A DNA stretch of 64,000 nucleotides. Source: RGIG3009 sp045578625 (GTDB lineage: Bacteria; Bacillota; Clostridia; Oscillospirales; Acutalibacteraceae). Where the stretch lies: the NCBI GenBank assembly GCA_045578625.1, contig JAZNKN010000054.1, positions 1 through 64,000 of the forward strand. The letters are read 5' to 3'. A program made the translations under genes and the position numbers. Shown here one piece after another: positions 40,201 through 48,051 of this stretch (the stretch's first letter is position 1; every line of letters begins with the position of its first letter). The notes under the pieces were generated by a model. The model was given only the letters and a program-made list of their open reading frames with translations. It was not told the origin of the DNA and did no database searches.

Positions 40201-40682
40201 AAAAGGGGCTTATCGACAACCGCCGCGAACCGGAGTGTCTCATCGACCTACCGGTATCCGCACACATTCCCGAAAGCTACATCAGCACCAATGCACAGCG
40301 TCTGGATATTTACCGCCGCATCGCGGATATCCGCACCGAGGAGGACTCCTACGACGTGTACGACGAGCTGATCGACCGCTTCGGCGAACCGCCGGAGGCG
40401 GTGCAGGGGCTGATCGACGTGGCGCTGCTGCGCAATCTGGCCGCTGCTATCGGCATCTACGAGATCCGCCAATCGCCCGACGGCGCTCTGCTGCTGTACC
40501 AGCGCAAGCTGGATCTGGAGGTCGGCTCACAAATGTCGGCCGCTCTGCCGGGTCGGGTGATGATAAACGCCGGACCGAAGCCGTATCTGGCTGTCAAGGG
40601 CAAGCCCGGCCTGTCCACGTTGGACACGCTGCGGGATGCCCTGCAGGCAGTACGTACCGTCCCCGCTGAAACTGCCGAGTGA
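37203..40682 (+). CDS. mfd: Transcription-repair coupling factor
   Basis: An 1159-residue SF2 translocase that dislodges stalled RNA polymerase and recruits UvrA. N-terminal UvrB-like region (1-~360), RNA-polymerase-interacting CarD-like domain (GDYVVHAAHGIGLYEG, ~490-505), helicase lobe 1 with Walker A GDVGFGKTE and DEEQRFG, lobe 2 with QLHQLRGRVGRS, and a C-terminal TRCF domain (YRRIADI...ELIDRFGEPP). Length is normal. 8 bp after pth with AAGGAG ahead. Confidence 0.96.
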   Translation: MSVFEAGLSALPALAAAETDLSAGRSPVMFTGPGHIHKVLLAHTLCARRGCRGLFLTADEAEATRVCEDLVALGDDAFLLPARELSLHRAESASREYEQMRLGVLSRMARGDYGIVVAGIDAVLGYTLPPATLLARTLHLTAGKPLPVSDLPAALAAAGYERCAQVEGSGQFAVRGGIIDVYPAQNASPLRIELWGDTVDTLSVFDLLSQRRTDPLNEVDIPPAAEIFYDSAEELADRIGALADSLSGKRAAAVRETLRQDVDRLRGGARPTAPDRYLPLIYPEAATVLDYAKGALLFVSETQKVRERIRSAEWQLQEDIKSLLEDNQLCRELCRYQADFEDLAAALTHRPTLLFETFARSVPELSLGGLYAISCRQLPVWSGGLDLLCEDLTDLLSRRIACLVLAGTEERTAQALADDLVKRGIPALYAPAPQKPVRGQVLILRGGLSAGAEFPDAGLALLTHGRVAPVRRRRRLNKQKGSEIHSLSELTPGDYVVHAAHGIGLYEGIRQMEVQGVVKDYLKLQYDKGDTLYVPVTQLDLVSKYIGTKDEVKVRLHRLGGQEWQKTKTRVRSAVKDIAKELIRLYSQRMATPGYAFDPDTEWQYDFERHFEFEETEDQLRCIDEIKSDMERPIPMDRLLCGDVGFGKTEVALRAAFKCVSQSKQCVLLVPTTILAFQHYNTLLSRFDGFPVKIEMLSRFRTPKQQEQILRDMAAGRIDILVGTHRMLSKDVKFRDLGLFIVDEEQRFGVAQKERIKELAPQVDVLTLSATPIPRTLNMAMSGIRDMSIIEEAPQDRRPVQTYVLEHDNNLLADAIRRELRRGGQVYYIHNRVETIERCAAGWQMRLPEARVAYAHGKMSEDEMSEIWRQVIDHEIDLLVCTTIIETGVDVPNVNTLIIENADRFGLSQLHQLRGRVGRSSRRAFAYLTFVRSKVLSDVASKRLEAIREFTEFGAGFKIALRDMEIRGAGNLLGAQQHGHMEAVGYDLYLRLLAEAVDEEKGLIDNRREPECLIDLPVSAHIPESYISTNAQRLDIYRRIADIRTEEDSYDVYDELIDRFGEPPEAVQGLIDVALLRNLAAAIGIYEIRQSPDGALLLYQRKLDLEVGSQMSAALPGRVMINAGPKPYLAVKGKPGLSTLDTLRDALQAVRTVPAETAE

Positions 40683-40704
40683 TTTGAGAGAGGAACTGCT
40701 GTGT

Positions 40705-41052
40705 ATGAGTGATCGCCGCGAACCTGTATCGGTATGGCGTATTCTTGCCATTGTGTTGCTTGCCGCTCTCTTGCTTGCGGCGATCATCTGCACGATACAG
40801 TATAATACCACCACCGGAGAGTCTGCCGAGCAGTGGCAGTCGGACAGCGACGACACCTCGTCGCGCATCAATATCAACGTCGCACCCATTGAAGATCTGA
40901 TGCTGCTGGACGGCATGACCGCCGCTACCGCCGAGCGCATCGTGACGTATCGGGAGCGAGTGGGGCGCTTTTCCACCGTCGACGAGCTGACAAACGTCTT
41001 CGGTATCAGCGAAGAGGACATTGCCCGATGGGAGCCGCACATCACCATATAG
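40705..41052 (+). CDS. ComEA-like membrane helix-hairpin-helix protein
   Basis: A 115-residue protein with a short cytoplasmic N-terminus, one transmembrane helix (~13-32), an acidic linker, and a C-terminal helix-hairpin-helix pair (ININVAPIEDLMLLDGMTAATAERIVTYRERVG...FGISEEDI). Competence ComEA binds incoming DNA outside the cell with this fold. This one lacks the usual SLBB domain, so it is a minimal form, and no comEC is nearby. Function in uptake is inference. The start at 40705 has GAGAGGAA ahead, 22 bp after mfd. Confidence 0.75.
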   Translation: MSDRREPVSVWRILAIVLLAALLLAAIICTIQYNTTTGESAEQWQSDSDDTSSRININVAPIEDLMLLDGMTAATAERIVTYRERVGRFSTVDELTNVFGISEEDIARWEPHITI

Positions 41053-41078
41053 TCGCCTGCTCCTGCAATAAAGATCAA

Positions 41079-41105
41079 CGCCACCGACCTGTCGGTGGCG
41101 TTTTT
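41079..41105 (+). terminator. Terminator of pth-mfd operon
   Basis: ACGCCACCGAC/GTCGGTGGCGT stem then TTTTT. Confidence 0.85.
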
Positions 41106-41108
41106 ATC

Positions 41109-41145
41109 AAAACAAAAAGCGAGGTGACCGGTTGGTCACCTCGCT
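41109..41145 (-). terminator. ftsZ terminator
   Basis: Minus-strand AGCGAGGTGACC and GGTCACCTCGCT around AACC, then TTTTTG. Confidence 0.85.
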
Positions 41146-41157
41146 GCTTTTTTGCGA

Positions 41158-42207
41158 TTAGGACTTCTTGCGGAAGAGATCCATGATGTCGATGTCGCCG
41201 TCATCGTAGGTCGTATTGCCGTTCTCGTCGGGGGCGGTGTAGGAACCGTCAGCCGAGAAACCGGTGGCAACCAGCGTGATGCAAAGCTCGTCATCCAGCT
41301 TCTCATCGAAGGTCAGACCCCAGATGGTGTTGCAATCCGGGTGGGCAGCCTCGGAGATCAGGCTACAAGCCATGGTGACATCCTCCAGCAGGACATCCGG
41401 CGAAGCGGTCACGTTGATGATCAGACCGTGAGCGCCGTTGATGGTGGTCTCCAACAGGGGGCTGGCGATCGCCGCGCGGGCAGCAACCTCTGCCTTGTCC
41501 TTGCCTTCGGCGCGGCCGATACCCATGTGAGCATAGCCGGCATCCTTCATGATCGCGGTCACGTCGGCAAAGTCCAGATTCAGGACAGCCTCAGCGGTGA
41601 TCAGTTCGGAGATGGACTGCACGCCCTGACGCAGAACGCTGTCTGCCTCCTGGAACGCATTGGCGAGGGTGATGCGCTGATCGCTGACCAGACGCAGACG
41701 CTCGTTGGGGATGACCACCAAGCTGTCCACGTGCTCACGCAGAACGGCGATACCGTTCTCCGCCTGCTCCATACGGCGGCGGCCTTCAAAAGCGAAGGGC
41801 TTGGTCACGATACCGACGGTGAGAATGCCCATGTCGCGGGCGATCTCCGCCACAACAGGAGCAGCACCGGTACCGGTACCGCCGCCCATACCGGCGGTGA
41901 TGAACACCATATCCGTACCCTTCAGAGCGGCAGTGATCTCGTCGCGGCTCTCCTCAGCGGCACGCTGGCCCTTTTCGGGGTTAGCACCGGCACCCATACC
42001 GCGGGTCAGCTTTTCGCCGATCTGCAGCTTGGTGTCCGCCTGAGAACGCAGAAGCGCCTGGTGATCCGTGTTGATCGCCAGGAATTCCACGCCCTTAATA
42101 CCGGCGGTGACCATGCGGTTGACAGCGTTTCCGCCGCCGCCGCCGACACCGATAACCTTTATCTGGACACCTTCCTGCAAGGTCTCCTCTTCAAATTCGA
42201 AGCTCAT
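41158..42207 (-). CDS. ftsZ: Cell division protein FtsZ
   Basis: The tubulin-like GTPase of the Z ring. 349 residues: GGGGGNAVNRM (T1), the tubulin signature GGGTGTGAAP (~104-113), T7 loop NLDFADV with the catalytic Asp, and a very short C-terminal linker (~30 residues, Asp/Thr-rich) ending in the IDIMDLFRKK docking peptide for FtsA/SepF. AGGAGG lies 8 nt before the ATG. It is downstream of ftsQ but separated by a terminator and its own promoter. No ftsA is present between ftsQ and ftsZ, as in many Clostridia that use SepF. Confidence 0.97.
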   Translation of the reverse strand: MSFEFEEETLQEGVQIKVIGVGGGGGNAVNRMVTAGIKGVEFLAINTDHQALLRSQADTKLQIGEKLTRGMGAGANPEKGQRAAEESRDEITAALKGTDMVFITAGMGGGTGTGAAPVVAEIARDMGILTVGIVTKPFAFEGRRRMEQAENGIAVLREHVDSLVVIPNERLRLVSDQRITLANAFQEADSVLRQGVQSISELITAEAVLNLDFADVTAIMKDAGYAHMGIGRAEGKDKAEVAARAAIASPLLETTINGAHGLIINVTASPDVLLEDVTMACSLISEAAHPDCNTIWGLTFDEKLDDELCITLVATGFSADGSYTAPDENGNTTYDDGDIDIMDLFRKKS

Positions 42208-42259
42208 GAAACTTCCTCCTAGTTCGTATTTTCTCAGCCCGGCTGTGGTAATATTCGGT

Positions 42260-42278
42260 CAGTGTTTTCAAAACACTG
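42260..42278. promoter_or_regulatory. 19-bp palindrome in the ftsZ leader
   Basis: CAGTGTTTT and AAAACACTG around a single C, at about +9 to +27 of the predicted transcript. It could be a repressor site or an mRNA hairpin. Confidence 0.5.
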
Positions 42279-42293
42279 CAAGTAACCTCTATA

Positions 42294-42322
42294 ATTTTAC
42301 CACGCCCTACGCGGGATTTCAA
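42294..42322 (-). promoter_or_regulatory. ftsZ promoter
   Basis: Minus-strand -35 TTGAAA (42317-42322), 17 bp, -10 TAAAAT (42294-42299). Confidence 0.7.
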
Positions 42323-42334
42323 CAGTATTTTTTC

Positions 42335-42385
42335 AAAAAAAGCCTTCTTTTTTAATTTTTTTGAAAAAAGTTTTCCCAAGGCTTA
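42335..42385 (-). terminator. Putative terminator of the dcw operon after ftsQ
   Basis: Minus-strand AAGCCTT pairs with AAGGCTT across an A-rich loop, then TTTTTTTG. Leaky read-through into ftsZ is possible. Confidence 0.6.
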
Positions 42386-42391
42386 TTCTTC

Positions 42392-43315
42392 CTACTGATC
42401 CGCATCATTTTGGTCAGTCCCGTCGCTCTCGGGCGGCGTATCTGCCTCGTCTTTGTTCAGTAATTCGGACGGCGTAAATATCACGACCGGTGATTCGATC
42501 TTGTCGTCGGAGTACTGCCGGAGGTTGAGCAGTCCTGTCGCCGCGTCACCGTGACGGCTGAGCACCTTCGGGATGGCGCTGACCGCCGCCGCGATCTCAT
42601 AATTCAGGTTGGAATCGTTGCCAAGCGCAATGGTGATCTGTCCCTTCCAATCCAGTTGAATGTCGCTGCGGTTGGACAGATCGATCTCGCCAACACCGGT
42701 AAGGCCGTTGGCCTTCATTGATCTCACCAGCAGCGTCGCGATCTCCAGATCCTTGCCACCGATCACCTGCGCGCCGATCTCGGAGGATACGATGTCCACA
42801 CCCTTGATGTGCAGCCGACGAAGCGGCCGGTCGCTTTCCTTCGGCATCTTCATCAAGCCGATACCCTCGGGGCTGACCACCATCCAGCTGTCGCCGACCG
42901 AGACCGCGCCCAGCTCCTCGTATTCGGTGATGGTGATGGTCACCTGTTGCTTCGCATTCACGTCCACCGTAACGTCCTTCACGTACGCAAAGGTGTCCAG
43001 AATGTACTGCTGCGCCGTGCGTTTGTTGATGGAAAACACGCTCTGCCCTTCCACAATACCGCTGACGCCGAGAACGGCCGCTTCATCATAGCGGGTGTTG
43101 CCGACGAGCGTGATGCTCTTGACCCCAAACAGCGCGTTGGGCTTACCTGTAGGATCGGTCTGCCGCAGCGCCGTGGGCAGCATCAACAGAATGCCCACGA
43201 TGAGCAGCACATCCAGAACGGCGAGCACGACAAACAGCCGGAAGCGGTTGAGTTTCCGCCTCTGGCTGTTTGTTCGCTCGGTTGTTGTCCTACGCTTCAT
43301 CCTTGCCATTCCCAT
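42392..43315 (-). CDS. ftsQ: FtsQ/DivIB-type division protein
   Basis: A 307-residue bitopic protein of the divisome: basic cytoplasmic N-terminus, transmembrane helix (~27-48), a POTRA domain (~65-135; VKSITLVGNTRYDEAAVLGVSGI, GQSVFSINK), the FtsQ beta domain, and an acidic Asp/Glu tail. It should pair with the FtsL-like protein encoded ~11 kb upstream in this cluster. Start choice is uncertain: Met at 43315, 43309 or 43300 are all possible; GGAAGA lies before the first. It is 5 bp after murA. Confidence 0.88.
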   Translation of the reverse strand: MGMARMKRRTTTERTNSQRRKLNRFRLFVVLAVLDVLLIVGILLMLPTALRQTDPTGKPNALFGVKSITLVGNTRYDEAAVLGVSGIVEGQSVFSINKRTAQQYILDTFAYVKDVTVDVNAKQQVTITITEYEELGAVSVGDSWMVVSPEGIGLMKMPKESDRPLRRLHIKGVDIVSSEIGAQVIGGKDLEIATLLVRSMKANGLTGVGEIDLSNRSDIQLDWKGQITIALGNDSNLNYEIAAAVSAIPKVLSRHGDAATGLLNLRQYSDDKIESPVVIFTPSELLNKDEADTPPESDGTDQNDADQ

Positions 43316-43320
43316 CTCGT

Positions 43321-44577
43321 TTATTCTTCCAGTATAAGAGATGCTCCTGTTCCTGTCAACCCCTCGACCATCGCTTCATAGCCACGCTCCAGGTGGTGTA
43401 ATTCGCTGAGTTCGGTTTTTCCTTGCGCCGCCAAGCCCGCCAACACCAACGCGGCACCGCCGCGCAGATCGGTGCATTGCACCGGTGCGCCGGACAACTG
43501 AGGAACACCCTCGACGACCGCGACGCGCCCCTCAACCTTGATCCGCGCGCCCAAGCGCATCAGCTCGCCGACGTGCTTGTAGCGGCTCTCAAAGATGGTT
43601 TCGATAAACACGCTCGTTCCCTCGGCCACGCAGGCCATTGCCATCAGCAGTGCCTGCGCATCGGTGGGAAAGCCGGGATACGGGAGTGTCCGCACCGTTT
43701 TCACGCGGCGTAGCCGCCCCGGCGCACTGATGAGAAGCTCGTCGTCCCACGACGACAGACTGCAGCCCATCTCCTCCAACAGCGGGACGACCGCCTGCTG
43801 ATGCCGCGGACACACGCCGCGCAGCAGCAACGAGCCACCTGTCACAGCCGCCGCGCCCAGATAGGTGACGGTTTCGATGCGATCGGGGATCACCCGATGC
43901 CGGCACCCACCCAACCGATCGACACCGTCGATCACGATGGTGCTCTCCCCCGCGCCGCGGATGTGCGCTCCGCACGCCGTCAGAAAGTTACACAGATCCA
44001 CGATCTCCGGCTCGCGTGCGGCGTTATAGATCGTCGTTGTACCGGCAGCCGTGACCGCTGCCAACAAAATATTTTCCGTCGCACCCACACTGGGGAACGA
44101 CAGCGTGATGGGACAGCCGATCAGCCGCCCTGTCACCCGACAGCACAGTTTGCCGCCCTCTTCGTTGATATGTACCCCCATCTGCCGCAACGCCGACAGG
44201 TGCAGGTCGATGGGTCGCGGTCCGAGTTCACAGCCGCCGGGGAACGACAGCTCGGCTTCGCCGGTACGCGCCACGATTGCCCCCAAAAACACGATAGACG
44301 ATCGCATTTCACGCATTAGCGCGTCGGGAATATCACTGCGGCAGGGCGCTGTCGCATCCACCGCGACGAGCGAATCCTGCCGATCGATCCCGCAACCGAG
44401 ATGTCGCAGAATATCCACCGCCGCCCGCACGTCGGACAGCGCCGGACAGTTTTCAATTTCACAAACACCGTGCGCAAGCAGCGTCGCCGCTAAGATCGGC
44501 AGGGCGCTGTTTTTTGCACCGTGAATATGTACCGCTCCGTTGAGTCGGCGTCCGCCCTCAATAATCAGCCTCGCCAT
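43321..44577 (-). CDS. murA: UDP-N-acetylglucosamine 1-carboxyvinyltransferase
   Basis: First committed step of peptidoglycan synthesis (PEP + UDP-GlcNAc). The 418-residue protein has GAKNSALPILAATLLA, the catalytic Cys in GGCELGPRPIDLHL (~115), and SVGATENILLA. The Cys predicts fosfomycin sensitivity. The start at 44577 has GAGGAGAGGGG 7 nt ahead; the open frame to 44823 overlaps murG and is not homologous. Its position after murG recalls the murA-divIB order of Bacillus. Confidence 0.95.
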   Translation of the reverse strand: MARLIIEGGRRLNGAVHIHGAKNSALPILAATLLAHGVCEIENCPALSDVRAAVDILRHLGCGIDRQDSLVAVDATAPCRSDIPDALMREMRSSIVFLGAIVARTGEAELSFPGGCELGPRPIDLHLSALRQMGVHINEEGGKLCCRVTGRLIGCPITLSFPSVGATENILLAAVTAAGTTTIYNAAREPEIVDLCNFLTACGAHIRGAGESTIVIDGVDRLGGCRHRVIPDRIETVTYLGAAAVTGGSLLLRGVCPRHQQAVVPLLEEMGCSLSSWDDELLISAPGRLRRVKTVRTLPYPGFPTDAQALLMAMACVAEGTSVFIETIFESRYKHVGELMRLGARIKVEGRVAVVEGVPQLSGAPVQCTDLRGGAALVLAGLAAQGKTELSELHHLERGYEAMVEGLTGTGASLILEE

Positions 44578-44654
44578 CGTATTACCCCTCTCCTCTGCGA
44601 TCACAGGAATGCTTATATACCATCCTATGATGCCGAAGAAAAAGGGTGACGGTA

Positions 44655-45773
44655 TTACGATCTCAAGGTATTCCGAATCACGGCGAGAATGCGCTCGTCC
44701 GCGTCCATCACCGCCGCTTCGCCCGCGGCGTCGCCCATACGGCGCAACGCGTCCGGCGACAGCGCAACTCGCGCGATCTCCTCCCACAGGCGGTCGGCTG
44801 TGAGGTCTTTCTCCTCCAGACACACCGCCGCGCCGCGCTCTGCCAATGCCATGGCGTTGTAATACTGATGGTTTTCCGCCACGTACGGCGACGGAATGAG
44901 GATCGCCGGCTTTTTCAGCGCCGGCAGCTCACTGAGGGTCATTGCACCGCAGCGGCAAATGACCAGATCCGCCGCCGCCATACAGCGCGGCATATCGTCG
45001 ATATAATCCCGCACGCGCACCCGCACACCGTCGGGCGTGATGCCGTGCTGCTTGAGCAAATTCTGTGCGTATTCGTGGTTCGCGCCGCGGCCGGTACCGA
45101 TGATAAACTGCACCTGCTGCGCGTCCTCCTGCTGCAGCACACCGACGATGGCCTCGTTGATCGGGCGCGCGCCGAGGCTGCCGCCGAAGCACAGCACCAA
45201 CGGCCGCTCATCCACGCCAAGCTCGCGTCGCGCCGTCTCGCGGTCGATCGCCGTCAAGTCGTGACGCAAAGGGTTGCCGGTGACGATAACGTTGGCTTCC
45301 AACGGCAGATGCCGCCGTGCCGCCTCATCGCATACCAGGATCGCTTTGGCGTGGGAGGCCAACATTTTGACCGTCACACCGGGCAGTGCGTTGGATTCGT
45401 GAACCAGTACCGGCACGCCCAGCTTCGCCGCCTTGCGCAGCACCGGTCCGCTGACATAGCCGCCGGTACCGATGGCAATATCGGGCTTGAACTCGCGGAT
45501 AATGCGTGCCGCTTCCACGCCGGCCGTGACCGCGTGGAACGCCGCCTTGATATTCTTTTGAACGTTTTTCAGAGACAGACGCCGCTGAAAGCCCTCCACC
45601 GTGATGGCGCGGATCTCATAGCCCGCCTTCGGTACCAGTACCGTTTCCATACGGCCGGCCGCACCGACAAACAAAATCTCCGCCTCCGGATACTCACGCC
45701 GGATAGCATCGGCAATGGACAGCGCCGGGTTGATATGCCCCGCCGTACCGCCACCGGTCATCAATACGCGCAT
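44655..45773 (-). CDS. murG: Lipid II synthase MurG
   Basis: Adds GlcNAc to lipid I at the inner face of the membrane. The 372-residue GT-B enzyme shows GGGTAGHINPALSIA, GTGGYVSGPVL, VHESNALPG, GGSLGARPIN, CRCGAMTLSEL and PYVAENHQYYNA. Its stop is separated from murA by 77 bp with no promoter evident. 11 bp after ftsW. Confidence 0.96.
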   Translation of the reverse strand: MRVLMTGGGTAGHINPALSIADAIRREYPEAEILFVGAAGRMETVLVPKAGYEIRAITVEGFQRRLSLKNVQKNIKAAFHAVTAGVEAARIIREFKPDIAIGTGGYVSGPVLRKAAKLGVPVLVHESNALPGVTVKMLASHAKAILVCDEAARRHLPLEANVIVTGNPLRHDLTAIDRETARRELGVDERPLVLCFGGSLGARPINEAIVGVLQQEDAQQVQFIIGTGRGANHEYAQNLLKQHGITPDGVRVRVRDYIDDMPRCMAAADLVICRCGAMTLSELPALKKPAILIPSPYVAENHQYYNAMALAERGAAVCLEEKDLTADRLWEEIARVALSPDALRRMGDAAGEAAVMDADERILAVIRNTLRS

Positions 45774-45784
45774 ACAGTCGCCTC

Positions 45785-46999
45785 CTAGTCGCGGTCTGCC
45801 CGCAGTTTTGCCTGACGAGACACCGACAGCACCACGCCCATCTGCGCCAACAGCATAACCAGTGACGAGCCGCCGTAGCTGAAGAACGGCAGACTGATAC
45901 CGGTGTTGGGCATAGAGTTTGTCACCACCGCCAGATTCAATATGACCTGAAGTCCGACCTGCGCCGTCAAGCCGATGGCCAGCATCGAACCGAATTTATC
46001 CGAAGCCTTCATACCGATGATGAAGCCTCGCCACACCAACAGCGCAAACAGCACGATGATCAGCACCGCGCCGATAAAGCCCATCTCCTCACAGACGATA
46101 GCAAAAATAAAGTCGTTCTGCGGCTCGGGCAGATACAGATGCTTCTGCCGCGAATTGCCGAGACCCTCGCCCATCAGCCCGCCGGAGCCGATGGCATACA
46201 GCGATTGCACCGTCTGCCACGCCACGTCGCGACCGGTCTGACCGCCCTCGTAAAGCGCATCGGACGTGTACACCTCCAACGGGTTGAGCCACACCGCGAT
46301 ACGGTCCTGCTCATAGCCGATGACAAACACCATCAGGAATACGCCCAACGCGCCGATACCGACCGTGAGCAACAGCCACCGCGCCTTGGTGCCGCCGACA
46401 AACATCATCACCATACCGATCATCAGGATCAGAATCGTACCGGACAGGTGCGGCTCCAAAAATACCAATGCGCAGGTGCCGAGCAGCACCAACATAAACG
46501 GAACGTAGCCCTTGGTAAAGCGTTTCATATCCTCCTTGAAGAGCGATATGAGGTGGGCAAACAGCAGAATGATCGCAAACTTGGCGACCTCGGACGGCTG
46601 CATATTAAAGCCGGGCAGCGGGATCCACCGATGCACGTTCTGCACAGCGGGCATAAAAAACACGATGATCAGCAGGATCCACGAAACGCCCATAACCGGC
46701 AATGCGAATTTATGCAGCACGTGATAATCCACGAGCGAAATCAGCATCATCAGCACGACACCAATGACGGCAAAGATCAACTGACGCTTGATGTAGTAAT
46801 AACTGTCGCCGTCGTTTTGATAGTAGGCGTAGGCATAACTGGCGGAAAACAGCGCCACCAACCCGACCACCAAGATCAGCATCAACAGCACGAAAAACGG
46901 CATATCGAAGCCGGCGGCGCGGGTGAACAGACCCAGTATTCGCTTGGGACGCAATGCATTATCCGGCGCGGTCTGCGCCGCGGTTTTTGCCTTGGCCAT
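45785..46999 (-). CDS. ftsW: SEDS-family glycosyltransferase FtsW/SpoVE
   Basis: A 404-residue membrane protein with ~10 transmembrane helices that polymerises lipid II with a partner class B PBP. SEDS signatures: WIPLPGFNMQPSEVAKFA, LEPHLSGT (catalytic Asp position carries E-P-H), YQ-like QSLYAIGSGGLMGEGLGNSRQKHLYLPEPQNDFIFA and GISLPFFSYGGSS. Two PBPs in the same cluster could each pair with it; whether it is vegetative FtsW or the sporulation SpoVE is not decidable here. Confidence 0.94.
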   Translation of the reverse strand: MAKAKTAAQTAPDNALRPKRILGLFTRAAGFDMPFFVLLMLILVVGLVALFSASYAYAYYQNDGDSYYYIKRQLIFAVIGVVLMMLISLVDYHVLHKFALPVMGVSWILLIIVFFMPAVQNVHRWIPLPGFNMQPSEVAKFAIILLFAHLISLFKEDMKRFTKGYVPFMLVLLGTCALVFLEPHLSGTILILMIGMVMMFVGGTKARWLLLTVGIGALGVFLMVFVIGYEQDRIAVWLNPLEVYTSDALYEGGQTGRDVAWQTVQSLYAIGSGGLMGEGLGNSRQKHLYLPEPQNDFIFAIVCEEMGFIGAVLIIVLFALLVWRGFIIGMKASDKFGSMLAIGLTAQVGLQVILNLAVVTNSMPNTGISLPFFSYGGSSLVMLLAQMGVVLSVSRQAKLRADRD

Positions 47000-47035
47000 C
47001 GGTATCCTCCTTCCTGCCGATCACATAAAACTTCG

Positions 47036-48049
47036 TTACCATACCAACACCAATCCGATCACGCCCGCCAAGGCGGTGACCAGACAGAACACCAACACGA
47101 TGGTGTTTTCGCTCCAACCGCACATCTCGAAGTGATGGTGCAGTGGGCTCATTTTGAACAACCGCTTGCCGTGGGTGAGCTTAAAATAACTGACCTGCAG
47201 CACGACCGACAGCGTCTCCGCCACGTAAACAAAGCCGAACAGCGCCAGCAAAAACGGCTGCTCCAGGCCGAACGCCACGGCGCACAGCACGCCGCCGATA
47301 AACAGCGAACCGGTGTCGCCCATAAACACGCGCGCCGGATGGAAATTCCACACCAAGAAACCGGCAAGCGCGCCCGCCATCGCGGAAACGACGATACCGT
47401 AGCCCATCGTGGCAACGCCACATAATACCAATAAAAACAGCAGCGCGACCACCGACACTGACGCACACAGACCGTCGATGCCGTCGGTCAGGTTGGTGGC
47501 GTTGGTCATTGCTACGATGATGAACATCGCGATGGGAATGAACCAGAAGCCCGCTTCCCAGTAGCCATAAAACGGCACGTACAGACGCGTCGCACCAACC
47601 AGATACATCGTGACGGCATACGCCGCGGAGACCAACAGCTGCGCCGCCATCTTCTGACGGCTGGTAAGACCAAGGTTGCGCTTGCGGACGACCTTGATAA
47701 AGTCATCCAAAAAGCCGATGGCACCAAAGCCCACTGCCAAGATCAGCCCCGCAAACAGGCGGGTAACGTCGCCCAGCGAATGTGCCGCGGTGACGACCTT
47801 GACCGGCAGGAAAAACTGGCTGACCGCGATCGACAGCACCGCCGTAATGAGCATCGCGCCGATAAAGATGACGCCGCCCATCGTGGGAGTGCCTTGCTTA
47901 TTCTTATGCCACGCCGGCCCTTCCTCGCGGATGGTCTGACCGAATTTCAACCGGTGAAGCACCGGAATGAGCGCTTTGCCCAACCGCTCCGCCAGAATAA
48001 ATGCCGCGATCGCCGTAACGACCCAAGTCACTGCTACTGTTATATCCAT
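47036..48049 (-). CDS. mraY: Phospho-N-acetylmuramoyl-pentapeptide-transferase
   Basis: Makes lipid I from UDP-MurNAc-pentapeptide and undecaprenyl phosphate. The 337-residue polytopic protein has GTPTMGGV, the catalytic FLDDFIK, NATNLTDGIDGL, FMGDTGSL and the HHHFE cluster (SPLHHHFEMCGW). It is 2 bp after murE. murF and murD, often on either side, are absent. Confidence 0.96.
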   Translation of the reverse strand: MDITVAVTWVVTAIAAFILAERLGKALIPVLHRLKFGQTIREEGPAWHKNKQGTPTMGGVIFIGAMLITAVLSIAVSQFFLPVKVVTAAHSLGDVTRLFAGLILAVGFGAIGFLDDFIKVVRKRNLGLTSRQKMAAQLLVSAAYAVTMYLVGATRLYVPFYGYWEAGFWFIPIAMFIIVAMTNATNLTDGIDGLCASVSVVALLFLLVLCGVATMGYGIVVSAMAGALAGFLVWNFHPARVFMGDTGSLFIGGVLCAVAFGLEQPFLLALFGFVYVAETLSVVLQVSYFKLTHGKRLFKMSPLHHHFEMCGWSENTIVLVFCLVTALAGVIGLVLVW

Positions 48050-48051
48050 TT

